Source: CAYJWS01 sp964373925
Lineage (GTDB): Bacteria > Patescibacteriota > Patescibacteriia > Buchananbacterales > GWA2-38-13
Reading direction: 5' to 3'
NCBI GenBank assembly: GCA_964373925.1
Contig: CAYJWS010000073.1
Location: forward strand, 1-5,304
Length of the DNA: 5,304 nt
Shown here piece after piece: positions 1-4,999 of this stretch (positions within the stretch are counted from its first letter, which is position 1; each line of letters begins with the position of its first letter). The notes beneath the pieces are model-generated. The model did no database searches. It was not told the origin of the DNA and worked only from the letters and a program-made list of their open reading frames with translations. Made by a program: the position numbers and the translations under genes.

Positions 1-813
1 GAAGATATTATTCCAAAAACTTCACCGGTGCTTGAAGGGCTCAAAGACCGGATATTTCAGGTTTCCCCTGATATAATTTTTCCAAATCCTCATCAGCCGA
101 GAAAACAGTTTGGCCACAGCGAGCTTGAAGATCTCGCGAACTCCATTAAAGAGCATGGAATCATCCAGCCCCTTATAGCTACAAAAAAGGGAGAGGGATA
201 TCAGCTTATCGCCGGAGAGCGCAGGCTTCGCGCGGCGAAAATTCTTGGATTAAAAACAGTTCCTGTTATTGTGCGCGAGGCGCAATTGCAGGAGCAGCTT
301 GAGCTTGCGTTGCTTGAAAATATTCAGAGGTCAAATCTCAACCCCATTGAAGAGGCAGTGGCGTACCAGCGCTTGATAAGCGAATTTAACCTTTCGCAAG
401 ACGAGCTTGCCAAAAGAATTGGAAAAAGCAGGCCTGTTGTGACCAACATGCTTCGCTTGCTAACTCTTCCCGAGCAGATTCAGAAAGCGCTCATAGAGAA
501 TAAAATAAGCTATAGCGCAGCGCGCTTAATTGTGGGACTGCCCGAGTATGACCAAATGAAATTTTTTACAAAAGTTTTAAAAAACGAGCTCAATGTCCGA
601 GAGGCAGAAAGCGAGGCAAAAAGAATATTGGTTAGAAAGCACTCCAGAAACATTAAAGACGCGAATGTTGTTTCTCTGGAAGAAAAGCTCCAGAGCGCTT
701 TAGGAACGCGAGTCTTTATAAAAAAAAGAGGCCAGTCAGGCCAGATCATCATACATTATTATTCCGACGACGAGCTCTCCGAAATCCTAAAAAAAATGAA
801 GCTCATCTCATGA
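1..813 (+). CDS. parB: Chromosome-partitioning protein ParB, 5'-truncated by the window edge
   Basis: DNA-binding CTPase clamp that loads at parS sites and works with ParA in chromosome segregation. Numbering from the first in-window codon (270 residues seen): the N-terminal family signature NPHQPRKQF is at 29-37, the nucleotide-binding GERRLRA box at 72-78, and the ENIQR box at 106-110, followed by NPIEEA. A helix-turn-helix (SQDELAKRIGKSRPVVTNML) spans 132-151, and a short C-terminal dimerisation segment ends in KKMKLIS. A GTG at 28 is in frame, but the frame is open back to base 1 and the preceding residues fit the linker before the ParB core, so the true start is probably upstream. The stop is TGA at 811-813. 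The usual partner, parA, would be expected just upstream. No canonical parS palindrome was seen in the window. It converges on the rel gene. Family assignment is very secure. Confidence 0.96.
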   Translation, partial: EDIIPKTSPVLEGLKDRIFQVSPDIIFPNPHQPRKQFGHSELEDLANSIKEHGIIQPLIATKKGEGYQLIAGERRLRAAKILGLKTVPVIVREAQLQEQLELALLENIQRSNLNPIEEAVAYQRLISEFNLSQDELAKRIGKSRPVVTNMLRLLTLPEQIQKALIENKISYSAARLIVGLPEYDQMKFFTKVLKNELNVREAESEAKRILVRKHSRNIKDANVVSLEEKLQSALGTRVFIKKRGQSGQIIIHYYSDDELSEILKKMKLIS

Positions 814-830
814 TCAGAATTAATAAACTA

Positions 831-910
831 GTGTCATTCCCCTCCTCCCTGTCATTCGACAGGGCAAGCATGAGGAGGGGCGAGGGGAGGTCGTGGTAAG
901 GTGTAATGAC
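831..910. repeat. Nested hairpin repeat between parB and rel (copy 1 of a two-copy family)
   Basis: An outer stem of cccctcctc (839-847) pairs with gaggagggg (872-880). Inside it, ccctgtc (847-853) pairs with gacaggg (858-864) around an ATTC loop. Short outer inverted repeats, gtcatt (833-838) and aatgac (905-910), bracket the unit. The core 845-869, read on the minus strand, matches 21 of 25 bases of 3645-3669 read on the plus strand, so this is a dispersed element. No T tract follows either stem, so it is not a textbook terminator, although it could still separate the convergent transcripts. It resembles REP-type intergenic palindromes in design; family membership is not established. Confidence 0.7.
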
Positions 911-937
911 CGCAAGCGTTTCTCTGACCCCCTCCAT

Positions 938-957
938 CTTCCCCTCATGAGGGGAAG
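938..957. repeat. Perfect 20-bp palindrome
   Basis: cttcccctca is followed immediately by its exact reverse complement, tgaggggaag. It abuts and slightly overlaps the hairpin at 955-979 that follows the rel stop codon. With the nested hairpin at 839-880 it makes the whole 164-base convergent spacer a run of GC-rich dyads. It may act as a cruciform, a protein-binding dyad or part of a terminator; the sequence does not decide. Confidence 0.6.
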
Positions 958-979
958 AGTGTTATGTGTAAACACTCTT
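955..979 (-). terminator. Hairpin at the end of rel, possible terminator
   Basis: Read on the minus strand, aagagtgtt (979-971) pairs with aacactctt (963-955): a 9-bp stem with a 7-base loop. The stem begins inside the rel stop codon (TAA, 980-978). The trailing sequence is ttcccctc rather than a U tract, so intrinsic termination would be weak. The position right after the rel frame is the main argument for a 3'-end role. Confidence 0.4.
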
Positions 980-2471
980 AGCGAGGCGAGCGGGATTTTT
1001 TTAGGAAAAAAGATCGTATCTTGTTTTTTGCCGAGCTTGTTTTTACAAATGCCAGCCAGTCTCTGTTTGGCCCCTTTCTTGACTTGTCGGTCATAATCTC
1101 AACCATATCGCCGTTTTTTAATTGCGTGTCAAGGCTCGCTATTTGCCCGTTGATTTTTGAGGCAGTGCATTTATTTCCGATCTCGGTGTGGATATGGTAG
1201 GCAAAGTCAACCGGCGTCGCGTCTTCGGGAAGCTCTATGACGTCTCCTTGCGGAGTAAAGACGAAGATAATGTCTTTTAGTATGTCTATTTTTAGCGAAT
1301 CAAGATACTGCTTTGAGTCGGTCACGTATTTTTGCCATTCCGTAAGCTCATGAATCCACTTGAGTTTTTTTGGGGGATTATAGCCCTTTGGATGAAATCC
1401 TGGGAGGCGCGAGAAAAAGTTTACACTTCCTTCTTTAAAATGCCAGTGCGCCGCGATACCAAACTCGGCCTGCTCGTGCATTTCTAAAGTTCTAATCTGA
1501 AACTCAACCACCTTGCCGCTCGGGCTAAATACCGTTGTATGAAGCGATTGGTAGTTGTTGGGCTTTGGCTGGGCAATGTAGTCCTTGATTCTTCCAGGCA
1601 GGGGTTTCCATTTTTTATGTATGATTCCTAAAATTTTGTAGCAGTCAGAAACCGTGGGAACGACAATTCGTATTGCCACGAGATCATAGATTTTTGTGAT
1701 GTCGCGGTCGTACTGCGGACGCAAGAGCTTGAGATAGAGGCTGTAGTAATGTTTCTTTCTCCCGTGCATGGAGAGTATTCTCACGCGGTTTTCATTAAAT
1801 TCTTTTTGTATTTCTTGCTGAATTCTTCCTATCTCCTCCATTTTTTCTTTATACGCGGGAATAATATTTTTTTCAAACCATTTCCATTCTTTTGGATAGA
1901 CATAAGGGAACGCGAGATCTTCCAAGTCTCCTTTTATTTGTCCCATGCCAAGCCTTGAGGCAATAGGCGCGTATATCTCAAGCACCTCAAGAGAAATACG
2001 CTTTCTTTTTTGGGGAGGAAGAGCAGAGAGCGTCTGCATGTTGTTGAGCCGGTCGGCCATTTTGATGATGACGACTCGGACATCTTCGGCAATGGATATA
2101 AACATCTTGCGGAGATTTTCCGCGTAGCGCTCAATGCCTCGGTATTTCACCTTGCTCAATTTTGTAATTCCCATAACAAGGCCCGCAATCTCGCTGCCAA
2201 ATTTTTTTTCAATATCAATAAGATTAAAATTCGTGTCCTCGGGCACGTCATGTAAAAGCCCGGCGATTATTGTCGGGGCGTCAAGCTTCATGCTCGCGAG
2301 CGTTATTGCTGTTGCGAGAGGATGCACAATATAGGAATCTCCGGTTTTTCTCTTCTGCCCCTTGTGCGCCATGTCGGAAAACTCATACGCCTGCTTAATT
2401 TTTTCCAAATCAGCTTTTTTATTGTTATATTTTTTTACAATTGTAAGAAGGTCTTTTAAGGTGGCTGGCAT
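978..2471 (-). CDS. rel: Short bifunctional (p)ppGpp synthetase/hydrolase (HD-synthetase-TGS, no C-terminal regulatory half)
   Basis: Makes and degrades the stringent-response alarmone (p)ppGpp. Of 497 residues, the HD hydrolase occupies about 25-190, with H50, H74-D75, E78-D79 (HDVPED) and D140 in KMADRLNNMQTL, so it looks hydrolysis-competent. The synthetase occupies about 230-350, with GRKKHYYSLYLKL (237-249), IYDLVAIR (261-268), GRIKDYIAQPKPNNYQSLHT (293-312) and EFQIRTLEMHEQAE (323-336). The TGS domain is about 400-462. Full-length RelA/SpoT proteins run to about 700-750 residues with helical, zinc-finger and ACT/RRM parts; here the protein stops just after the DWLAFVKTSSAKNKIRSFF segment that follows TGS, so ribosome and ACT sensing would differ. 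ATG start, no visible Shine-Dalgarno. It is divergent from the AAA+ gene and convergent with parB. Function is secure; short forms are, from memory, common in reduced genomes. Confidence 0.95.
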   Translation of the reverse strand: MPATLKDLLTIVKKYNNKKADLEKIKQAYEFSDMAHKGQKRKTGDSYIVHPLATAITLASMKLDAPTIIAGLLHDVPEDTNFNLIDIEKKFGSEIAGLVMGITKLSKVKYRGIERYAENLRKMFISIAEDVRVVIIKMADRLNNMQTLSALPPQKRKRISLEVLEIYAPIASRLGMGQIKGDLEDLAFPYVYPKEWKWFEKNIIPAYKEKMEEIGRIQQEIQKEFNENRVRILSMHGRKKHYYSLYLKLLRPQYDRDITKIYDLVAIRIVVPTVSDCYKILGIIHKKWKPLPGRIKDYIAQPKPNNYQSLHTTVFSPSGKVVEFQIRTLEMHEQAEFGIAAHWHFKEGSVNFFSRLPGFHPKGYNPPKKLKWIHELTEWQKYVTDSKQYLDSLKIDILKDIIFVFTPQGDVIELPEDATPVDFAYHIHTEIGNKCTASKINGQIASLDTQLKNGDMVEIMTDKSRKGPNRDWLAFVKTSSAKNKIRSFFLKKSRSPR

Positions 2472-2484
2472 ATGATTAGTGAGT

Positions 2485-2547
2485 TTAGCTTCTTAGCTGG
2501 TAGCTTATTAGGATATTTAAGAATAATTCATTAAGCTAAGAAGCTAA
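2485..2547 (-). repeat. 14-bp perfect inverted repeat in the rel 5' leader
   Basis: The arms ttagcttcttagct (2485-2498) and agctaagaagctaa (2534-2547) are exact reverse complements separated by 35 bases. The predicted rel transcript would begin near 2559, so both arms lie in its 5' leader, and the proximal arm ends 13 bases before the ATG. A hairpin here would sit where the ribosome loads. It could instead be a dispersed AGCT-rich repeat or a protein-binding dyad. Confidence 0.6.
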
Positions 2548-2565
2548 TAACTAGATCGTGTATAT

Positions 2566-2594
2566 ATTGTATGAAATTTTGGCTATATTTTCAA
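2566..2594 (-). promoter_or_regulatory. Predicted sigma-70-type promoter of rel
   Basis: On the minus strand TTGAAA (2594-2589), a 17-base spacer and TACAAT (2571-2566) give near-consensus -35 and -10 boxes. The start of transcription would be about 2559, leaving a leader of about 88 bases that contains the 14-bp inverted repeat. The -35 box lies on top of the -35 box of the divergent AAA+ gene promoter. Confidence 0.6.
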
Positions 2595-2618
2595 ATGAAG
2601 GCGATTGTGTGGTATAAT
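2590..2618 (+). promoter_or_regulatory. Predicted extended -10 promoter of the Clp-like AAA+ gene
   Basis: A perfect TATAAT (2613-2618) is preceded by TGG (2610-2612), an extended -10. A 4-of-6 -35 match, TTCAAA (2590-2595), lies at a 17-base spacing. A second TATAAT occurs at 2622-2627. Transcription from the first would start near 2625 and give a leader of about 19 bases before the ATG at 2644. The promoter also shows that the in-frame TTG at 2605 is not the start, because it lies upstream of the -10 box. Confidence 0.65.
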
Positions 2619-2643
2619 CATTATAATTCATCAATTTTTTCAC

Positions 2644-3606
2644 ATGGATATTATAAGAAATATATTAGAGACGCGTTTTGAGGTGTATCTTCTTTTTTTT
2701 GTATTTTTGATGCTATTTTTTTTGTTTTTGTTTTTTCAGAAGTCTTCCGTTACAAAAATTTCCCATGGAAAAACTCCGACGCTTAATATGTATGCCAAAG
2801 ATTTGACCAAGCTTGCCATTGAAGGAAAGCTTGATCCCGTGGTTGGCAGAAACGCCGAAATTGAGCGCGTCATACAGATTCTCTCAAGAAGAAATAAAAA
2901 TAACCCGGTGCTTGTCGGAAGATCAGGCGTGGGAAAGACCGCGATTGCCGAGGGGCTCGCGCAAGAGATAGTGAAAGGCGGAGTTCCAAAGCCTTTGCGC
3001 GGCAAGAGAGTCTTGGCGCTTGACCTTCCAAGCATTGTTGCTGGCACGAAGTATCGAGGGGAGTTTGAACAGAGGCTCAAGCGCGTTGCTGATGAGATTA
3101 CCGCATCGCAGAGAGATATTATTTTATTCATTGATGAGATCCATACATTGGCGGAAGCGGGGGAGGCGGCAGGCGCCATTGGAGCGGATGATATTCTTAA
3201 GCCGGCTTTGGCGCGAGGCGACCTGCAGGTTGTGGGCGCGACGACTAAGGATGAATATTTAAAATTTATAAAGAAGGACGCCACGCTTGACAGAAGACTC
3301 CATCCAATTCTCGTTGACGAGCCAACACCGCAGGAGACTCTGGAAATACTCCATGGCATTAAAAGTAAATATGAAGATTACCATAAAGTAAAAATCTCTG
3401 ATGAGGCGATTAATGAAGCAGTGGATATTTCTGTTAAAAATATCAAAGACAAGGCTTTTCCGGACAAGGCTATTGATCTTATTGATGAGGCATCGTCAAT
3501 GTTGAGTCTTGCGAAAGTTGAGGGGCTTATTGATGAAGATATTCCCATTCTTAAAGCAAAGCATATCCGCGAGATTTACCGCGAGATGCAGGATGAGAAG
3601 ATTTAA
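2644..3606 (+). CDS. Membrane-anchored single-module AAA+ ATPase, ClpA/B/C D1-like
   Basis: Probably a membrane-tethered unfoldase or remodelling ATPase of the Clp/Hsp100 D1 type. From ATG 2644 (320 residues), one hydrophobic helix, YLLFFVFLMLFFLFLFF, lies at 15-31. A linker follows, then a D1 module: DPVVGRNAEIERVIQIL (64-80), Walker A GRSGVGKT (92-99), pore loop GTKYRGEFE (134-142), Walker B ILFIDE (160-165), sensor-1 GATT (198-201), arginine-finger DRRL (216-219) and the lid PDKAIDLIDEA (273-283). All key ATPase residues are present. Missing compared with ClpC (about 800 residues) are the Clp_N repeats, the coiled-coil M domain and the entire D2 ring with its ClpP-docking loop. The end, after VEGLIDEDIPILKAKHIREI, resembles the D1-D2 junction with the M domain left out. 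The next bases are palindrome and promoter, so no D2 remnant follows. ATPase class secure; cellular role inferred. Confidence 0.93.
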   Translation: MDIIRNILETRFEVYLLFFVFLMLFFLFLFFQKSSVTKISHGKTPTLNMYAKDLTKLAIEGKLDPVVGRNAEIERVIQILSRRNKNNPVLVGRSGVGKTAIAEGLAQEIVKGGVPKPLRGKRVLALDLPSIVAGTKYRGEFEQRLKRVADEITASQRDIILFIDEIHTLAEAGEAAGAIGADDILKPALARGDLQVVGATTKDEYLKFIKKDATLDRRLHPILVDEPTPQETLEILHGIKSKYEDYHKVKISDEAINEAVDISVKNIKDKAFPDKAIDLIDEASSMLSLAKVEGLIDEDIPILKAKHIREIYREMQDEKI

Positions 3607-3619
3607 ATATTAATATTTA
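3604..3619 (+). repeat. 16-bp perfect palindrome starting at the AAA+ gene stop codon
   Basis: taaatatt is followed at once by aatattta. The first three bases are the TAA stop. It is all A/T, so a weak hairpin and no credible intrinsic terminator by itself. It shares its position relative to the stop with the palindromes after rel and after the dockerin-like gene. Confidence 0.5.
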
Positions 3620-3632
3620 GGTACTTGGTGTT

Positions 3633-3676
3633 ATTCCGGCCCCGGCCTGCCCCGTCGAATGGCGGGGAGCCGGAAT
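3633..3676. repeat. Nested hairpin repeat (copy 2 of the two-copy family)
   Basis: The outer arms attccggc (3633-3640) and gccggaat (3669-3676) enclose an inner stem ccccgtc (3650-3656) / ggcgggg (3661-3667) around a GAAT loop. The inner stem contains one T-G wobble. The core 3645-3669 matches the minus-strand copy at 845-869 at 21 of 25 bases. The flanking bases, gtgttattccggc and gccggaatcca, have the look of widespread intergenic REP-like palindromes. A GTG at 3625 opens a frame through this repeat, but it is not a plausible gene start. Confidence 0.7.
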
Positions 3677-3684
3677 CCAAAATA

Positions 3685-3693
3685 TTATCCACA
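3685..3693 (+). other. DnaA-box-like 9-mer TTATCCACA
   Basis: An exact match to the strong E. coli DnaA box. It lies just upstream of the -35 region of the dockerin-like gene. It is solitary: the only near match noticed is tgtggatat at about 1188, inside rel. A lone box does not define an origin, but parB genes often lie near oriC. A chance occurrence in a window this size is unlikely but possible. Confidence 0.3.
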
Positions 3694-3697
3694 GGAT

Positions 3698-3725
3698 ATT
3701 ACAAAAAAGTTTTTTGTGGTATAAT
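3698..3725 (+). promoter_or_regulatory. Predicted extended -10 promoter of the dockerin-like gene
   Basis: A perfect TATAAT (3720-3725) with TGG in front (3717-3719), and a partial -35, attaca (3698-3703), at a 16-base spacing. The string TGTGGTATAAT is shared with the AAA+ gene promoter. The spacer holds a dyad, acaaaaaa (3701-3708) / ttttttgt (3710-3717), which might be an operator or only A/T-rich spacer. The predicted transcript starts near 3732, about 22 bases before the ATG at 3754. Confidence 0.6.
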
Positions 3726-3753
3726 ATACTATATAAATAATAATCCAGAGACT

Positions 3754-4503
3754 ATGAAAACAAAGAAAAGTACCATTTCAATATCTCCGAAAAAAACAAG
3801 ATTTTTTGGCGGATTTTTAGCCATTGCCATATCTCTTGTAGCAGTTATAAGTGCGTCATTTGTATTAGCGCAAACCCTTGGAAATAGCGTTAACTCAGGC
3901 CTTAACTACACTACAAATAGTACAAATTCCACAATTATTGGGAAATATCCGCCCAGCGTTACTTTGAGCGCTGACTCAATCAGCCTTACGGCAGGGCAGT
4001 CAACAACTATTCGTTGGTCATCTTCTGGCGCTACATCTTGTACTGCTTCAGGGGCATGGACGGGATCAAGGGCATTGTCCGGAAGCCAAGTATTTAGTTC
4101 AAATACGCAAGGAAGCTTTACGTTGTATCTCTCGTGCTCAAATGCCTATGGCGCAACAACGCGATCCGTGACAATTAATGTCGCTTCTGCCCAAGTCAGC
4201 TTTATTCGCGGAGATGTTGCGGCGCCGTATGGCCTGCCCCTTGATATGGCAGATATGATTGCGATTTTTGATTCTTTGCAGCAGCAAAGGCCCACGCTTT
4301 CCGCGCCAAAAGATTCTTCCAAGGTTGCGAAATGCAGGGCAGCCGCGGATGTGGATGTGGATGGAGATGTTGATACCGACGACGGACTGTATCTTTTAAG
4401 TTTTCTCTATGGAGGCGGTCCTGCGCCAAGAGCGAATTATCCTCTGAAAGGCGTTGATCCAACGCCAACAGCGTATCAGCTCGGATGCACGCAGTATCCA
4501 TAA
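3754..4503 (+). CDS. Secreted Ig-like protein with C-terminal dockerin-like domain
   Basis: Probable exported surface or extracellular protein of 249 residues. A signal peptide has a basic n-region (MKTKKSTISISPKKTRFF), a hydrophobic core at about 19-38 and a likely cleavage after VLA39. A Ser/Thr/Asn-rich linker (about 41-62) leads to an Ig-like domain at about 67-145 (PPSVTLSADSISLTAGQSTT, then RWSSSGATSCTASG), with C96 and C128 as a possible disulfide. Residues 149-249 look like a dockerin-type module as found in planctomycete-style proteins: FIRGD opens a degenerate first calcium loop; DVDVDGDVDTDD (199-210) is a good second EF-hand loop, followed by LYLLSFLYGGGPAP and the DPTP...GCTQYP ending. 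The start at 3754 is chosen because a promoter and signal peptide fit; the longer frame from 3625 runs through a repeat. Ligand unknown; a matching cohesin would lie elsewhere. Confidence 0.88.
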   Translation: MKTKKSTISISPKKTRFFGGFLAIAISLVAVISASFVLAQTLGNSVNSGLNYTTNSTNSTIIGKYPPSVTLSADSISLTAGQSTTIRWSSSGATSCTASGAWTGSRALSGSQVFSSNTQGSFTLYLSCSNAYGATTRSVTINVASAQVSFIRGDVAAPYGLPLDMADMIAIFDSLQQQRPTLSAPKDSSKVAKCRAAADVDVDGDVDTDDGLYLLSFLYGGGPAPRANYPLKGVDPTPTAYQLGCTQYP

Positions 4504-4519
4504 AGCATAATTATGCTTT
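4502..4519 (+). repeat. 18-bp perfect palindrome at the dockerin-like gene stop codon
   Basis: aaagcataa is followed directly by ttatgcttt. It starts at the second base of the TAA stop (4501-4503). As RNA it could form a 7-bp stem with an AAUU loop ending in UUU. That is too short and A/T-rich to call a firm terminator. Confidence 0.45.
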
Positions 4520-4713
4520 CTCAAGAAGTAAAAACGCGCCTACAAACCGCGCAAACTTCCATTACGCTTTCAGCGTCACTTATGGTAGCCATCTGACCTG
4601 CGCGCAGTATTCGGCACCGTAGCCCGCGAACGCCGTGCACGGGCGGTTGTTTTTGGGGAAGGCCCCGCCCGCTTGTTTATATGTAAAAGAAAATAGTAAA
4701 AAAAATAAGTCAT
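4504..4713. other. Gene-free GC-rich spacer with several short dyads
   Basis: No convincing gene is visible. Small inverted repeats follow one another: acgct/agcgt (4564-4576), ctgcgcgcag (4598-4607), ccgtgcacgg (4633-4642), and a compound hairpin with cgggc (4640-4644) pairing gcccg (4667-4671) and gggg (4655-4658) pairing cccc (4663-4666), followed by cttgttt. The last could end transcription of the dockerin-like gene. The stretch 4598-4672 is much richer in GC than the A/T-rich bases that follow. A structured RNA cannot be excluded but is not shown. Confidence 0.35.
4578..4622 (+). pseudogene. Possible remnant of a second dockerin tail
   Basis: This frame reads TYGSHLTCAQYSAP then TAG. 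The intact gene upstream ends TAYQLGCTQYP then TAA. At the DNA level tgcgcgcagtattc (4599-4612) matches tgcacgcagtatcc (4486-4499) at 12 of 14 bases. No start, calcium loop or other dockerin part can be traced before it, so this would be only a short leftover, for example of a lost C-terminal copy. Chance similarity is a real alternative. Confidence 0.25.
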
Positions 4714-4742
4714 TTGACAAAAAATAAATGTGGCTCTATAAT
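4714..4742 (+). promoter_or_regulatory. Consensus sigma-70-type promoter of the TA operon
   Basis: TTGACA (4714-4719), a 17-base spacer and TATAAT (4737-4742) match the consensus exactly at both boxes. Transcription would begin near 4749, about 23 bases before the antitoxin ATG. A dyad, gttaa (4746-4750) / ttaac (4759-4763), with taaattta (4748-4755) between, overlaps the likely start site and is a candidate operator for antitoxin autorepression, as is usual for Phd/YefM systems. Confidence 0.8.
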
Positions 4743-4771
4743 AAGGTTAAATTTAAGATTAACTTCTATGT

Positions 4772-4993
4772 ATGCAAAAAATTATTGTGGGACTTAAAGA
4801 ACTCAGGGAAAATATTGACGCTTACATAAAAGAGGTGAAAAGAGGGAAAACTTTTATTATAGCAAGAAAATCTAAGCCGGTATTCAAAATCTCACCTCCT
4901 GATGAAGACAATGAAATGTGGGAGAGGGTGATTGATTTTACAAAAGTAAAAAATGGCGGTATAGGAGTAAAAGATCTTTTATCCCGATTATAG
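4772..4993 (+). CDS. Phd/YefM-family antitoxin
   Basis: Antitoxin that should bind and neutralise the downstream toxin and repress its own promoter. It has 73 residues. The N-terminal part, VGLKELRENIDAYIKEVKRG (6-25), followed by KTFIIARKSKPVFKISP (26-42), matches the Phd/YefM DNA-binding fold: an L-K-E-L-R-x-N helix, then a beta strand with basic residues and the P-V-x-x-I/L strand. The acidic, flexible segment DEDNEMWERVIDF (44-56) and the C-terminal GIGVKDLLSRL would contact the toxin. ATG at 4772; a second ATG at 4768 is out of frame and stops after nine codons. No Shine-Dalgarno is visible. Six bases separate its TAG from the toxin ATG. Family call is good for so short a protein; the cognate pairing is inferred from adjacency. 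Confidence 0.85.
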   Translation: MQKIIVGLKELRENIDAYIKEVKRGKTFIIARKSKPVFKISPPDEDNEMWERVIDFTKVKNGGIGVKDLLSRL

Positions 4994-4999
4994 CCATAT

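Noticed and set aside
820..1002. A slippery A7 (996-1002, minus strand, in the A_AAA_AAA register) near the end of rel, followed by a hairpin, with the -1 frame open for 58 more codons to a TAA at 822-820.
   Set aside because: The extension reads only through the palindromic repeats, giving an Arg/Pro/Ser-rich sequence unlike any Rel domain, and the hairpin is 16 bases from the slip site, further than usual. The 0-frame stop is the simpler reading.
893..1096. Plus-strand open frame across the repeat and the rel 3' end
   Set aside because: Antisense to the well-supported rel gene and built largely from palindromic repeat; no domain-like features.
2605..2643. TTG start giving a 13-residue N-terminal extension of the AAA+ protein
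   Set aside because: The TTG lies upstream of the -10 box of the predicted promoter, so it would not be transcribed from it; ATG 2644 gives a normal membrane-anchor N-terminus.
3625..3753. GTG start giving a 43-residue extension of the dockerin-like protein
   Set aside because: It would translate the hairpin repeat and promoter and bury the signal peptide in the interior.
4513..4596. 27-codon ATG frame in the spacer after the dockerin-like gene
   Set aside because: Starts inside a palindrome, has no ribosome site or recognisable features, and is expected by chance at this length.
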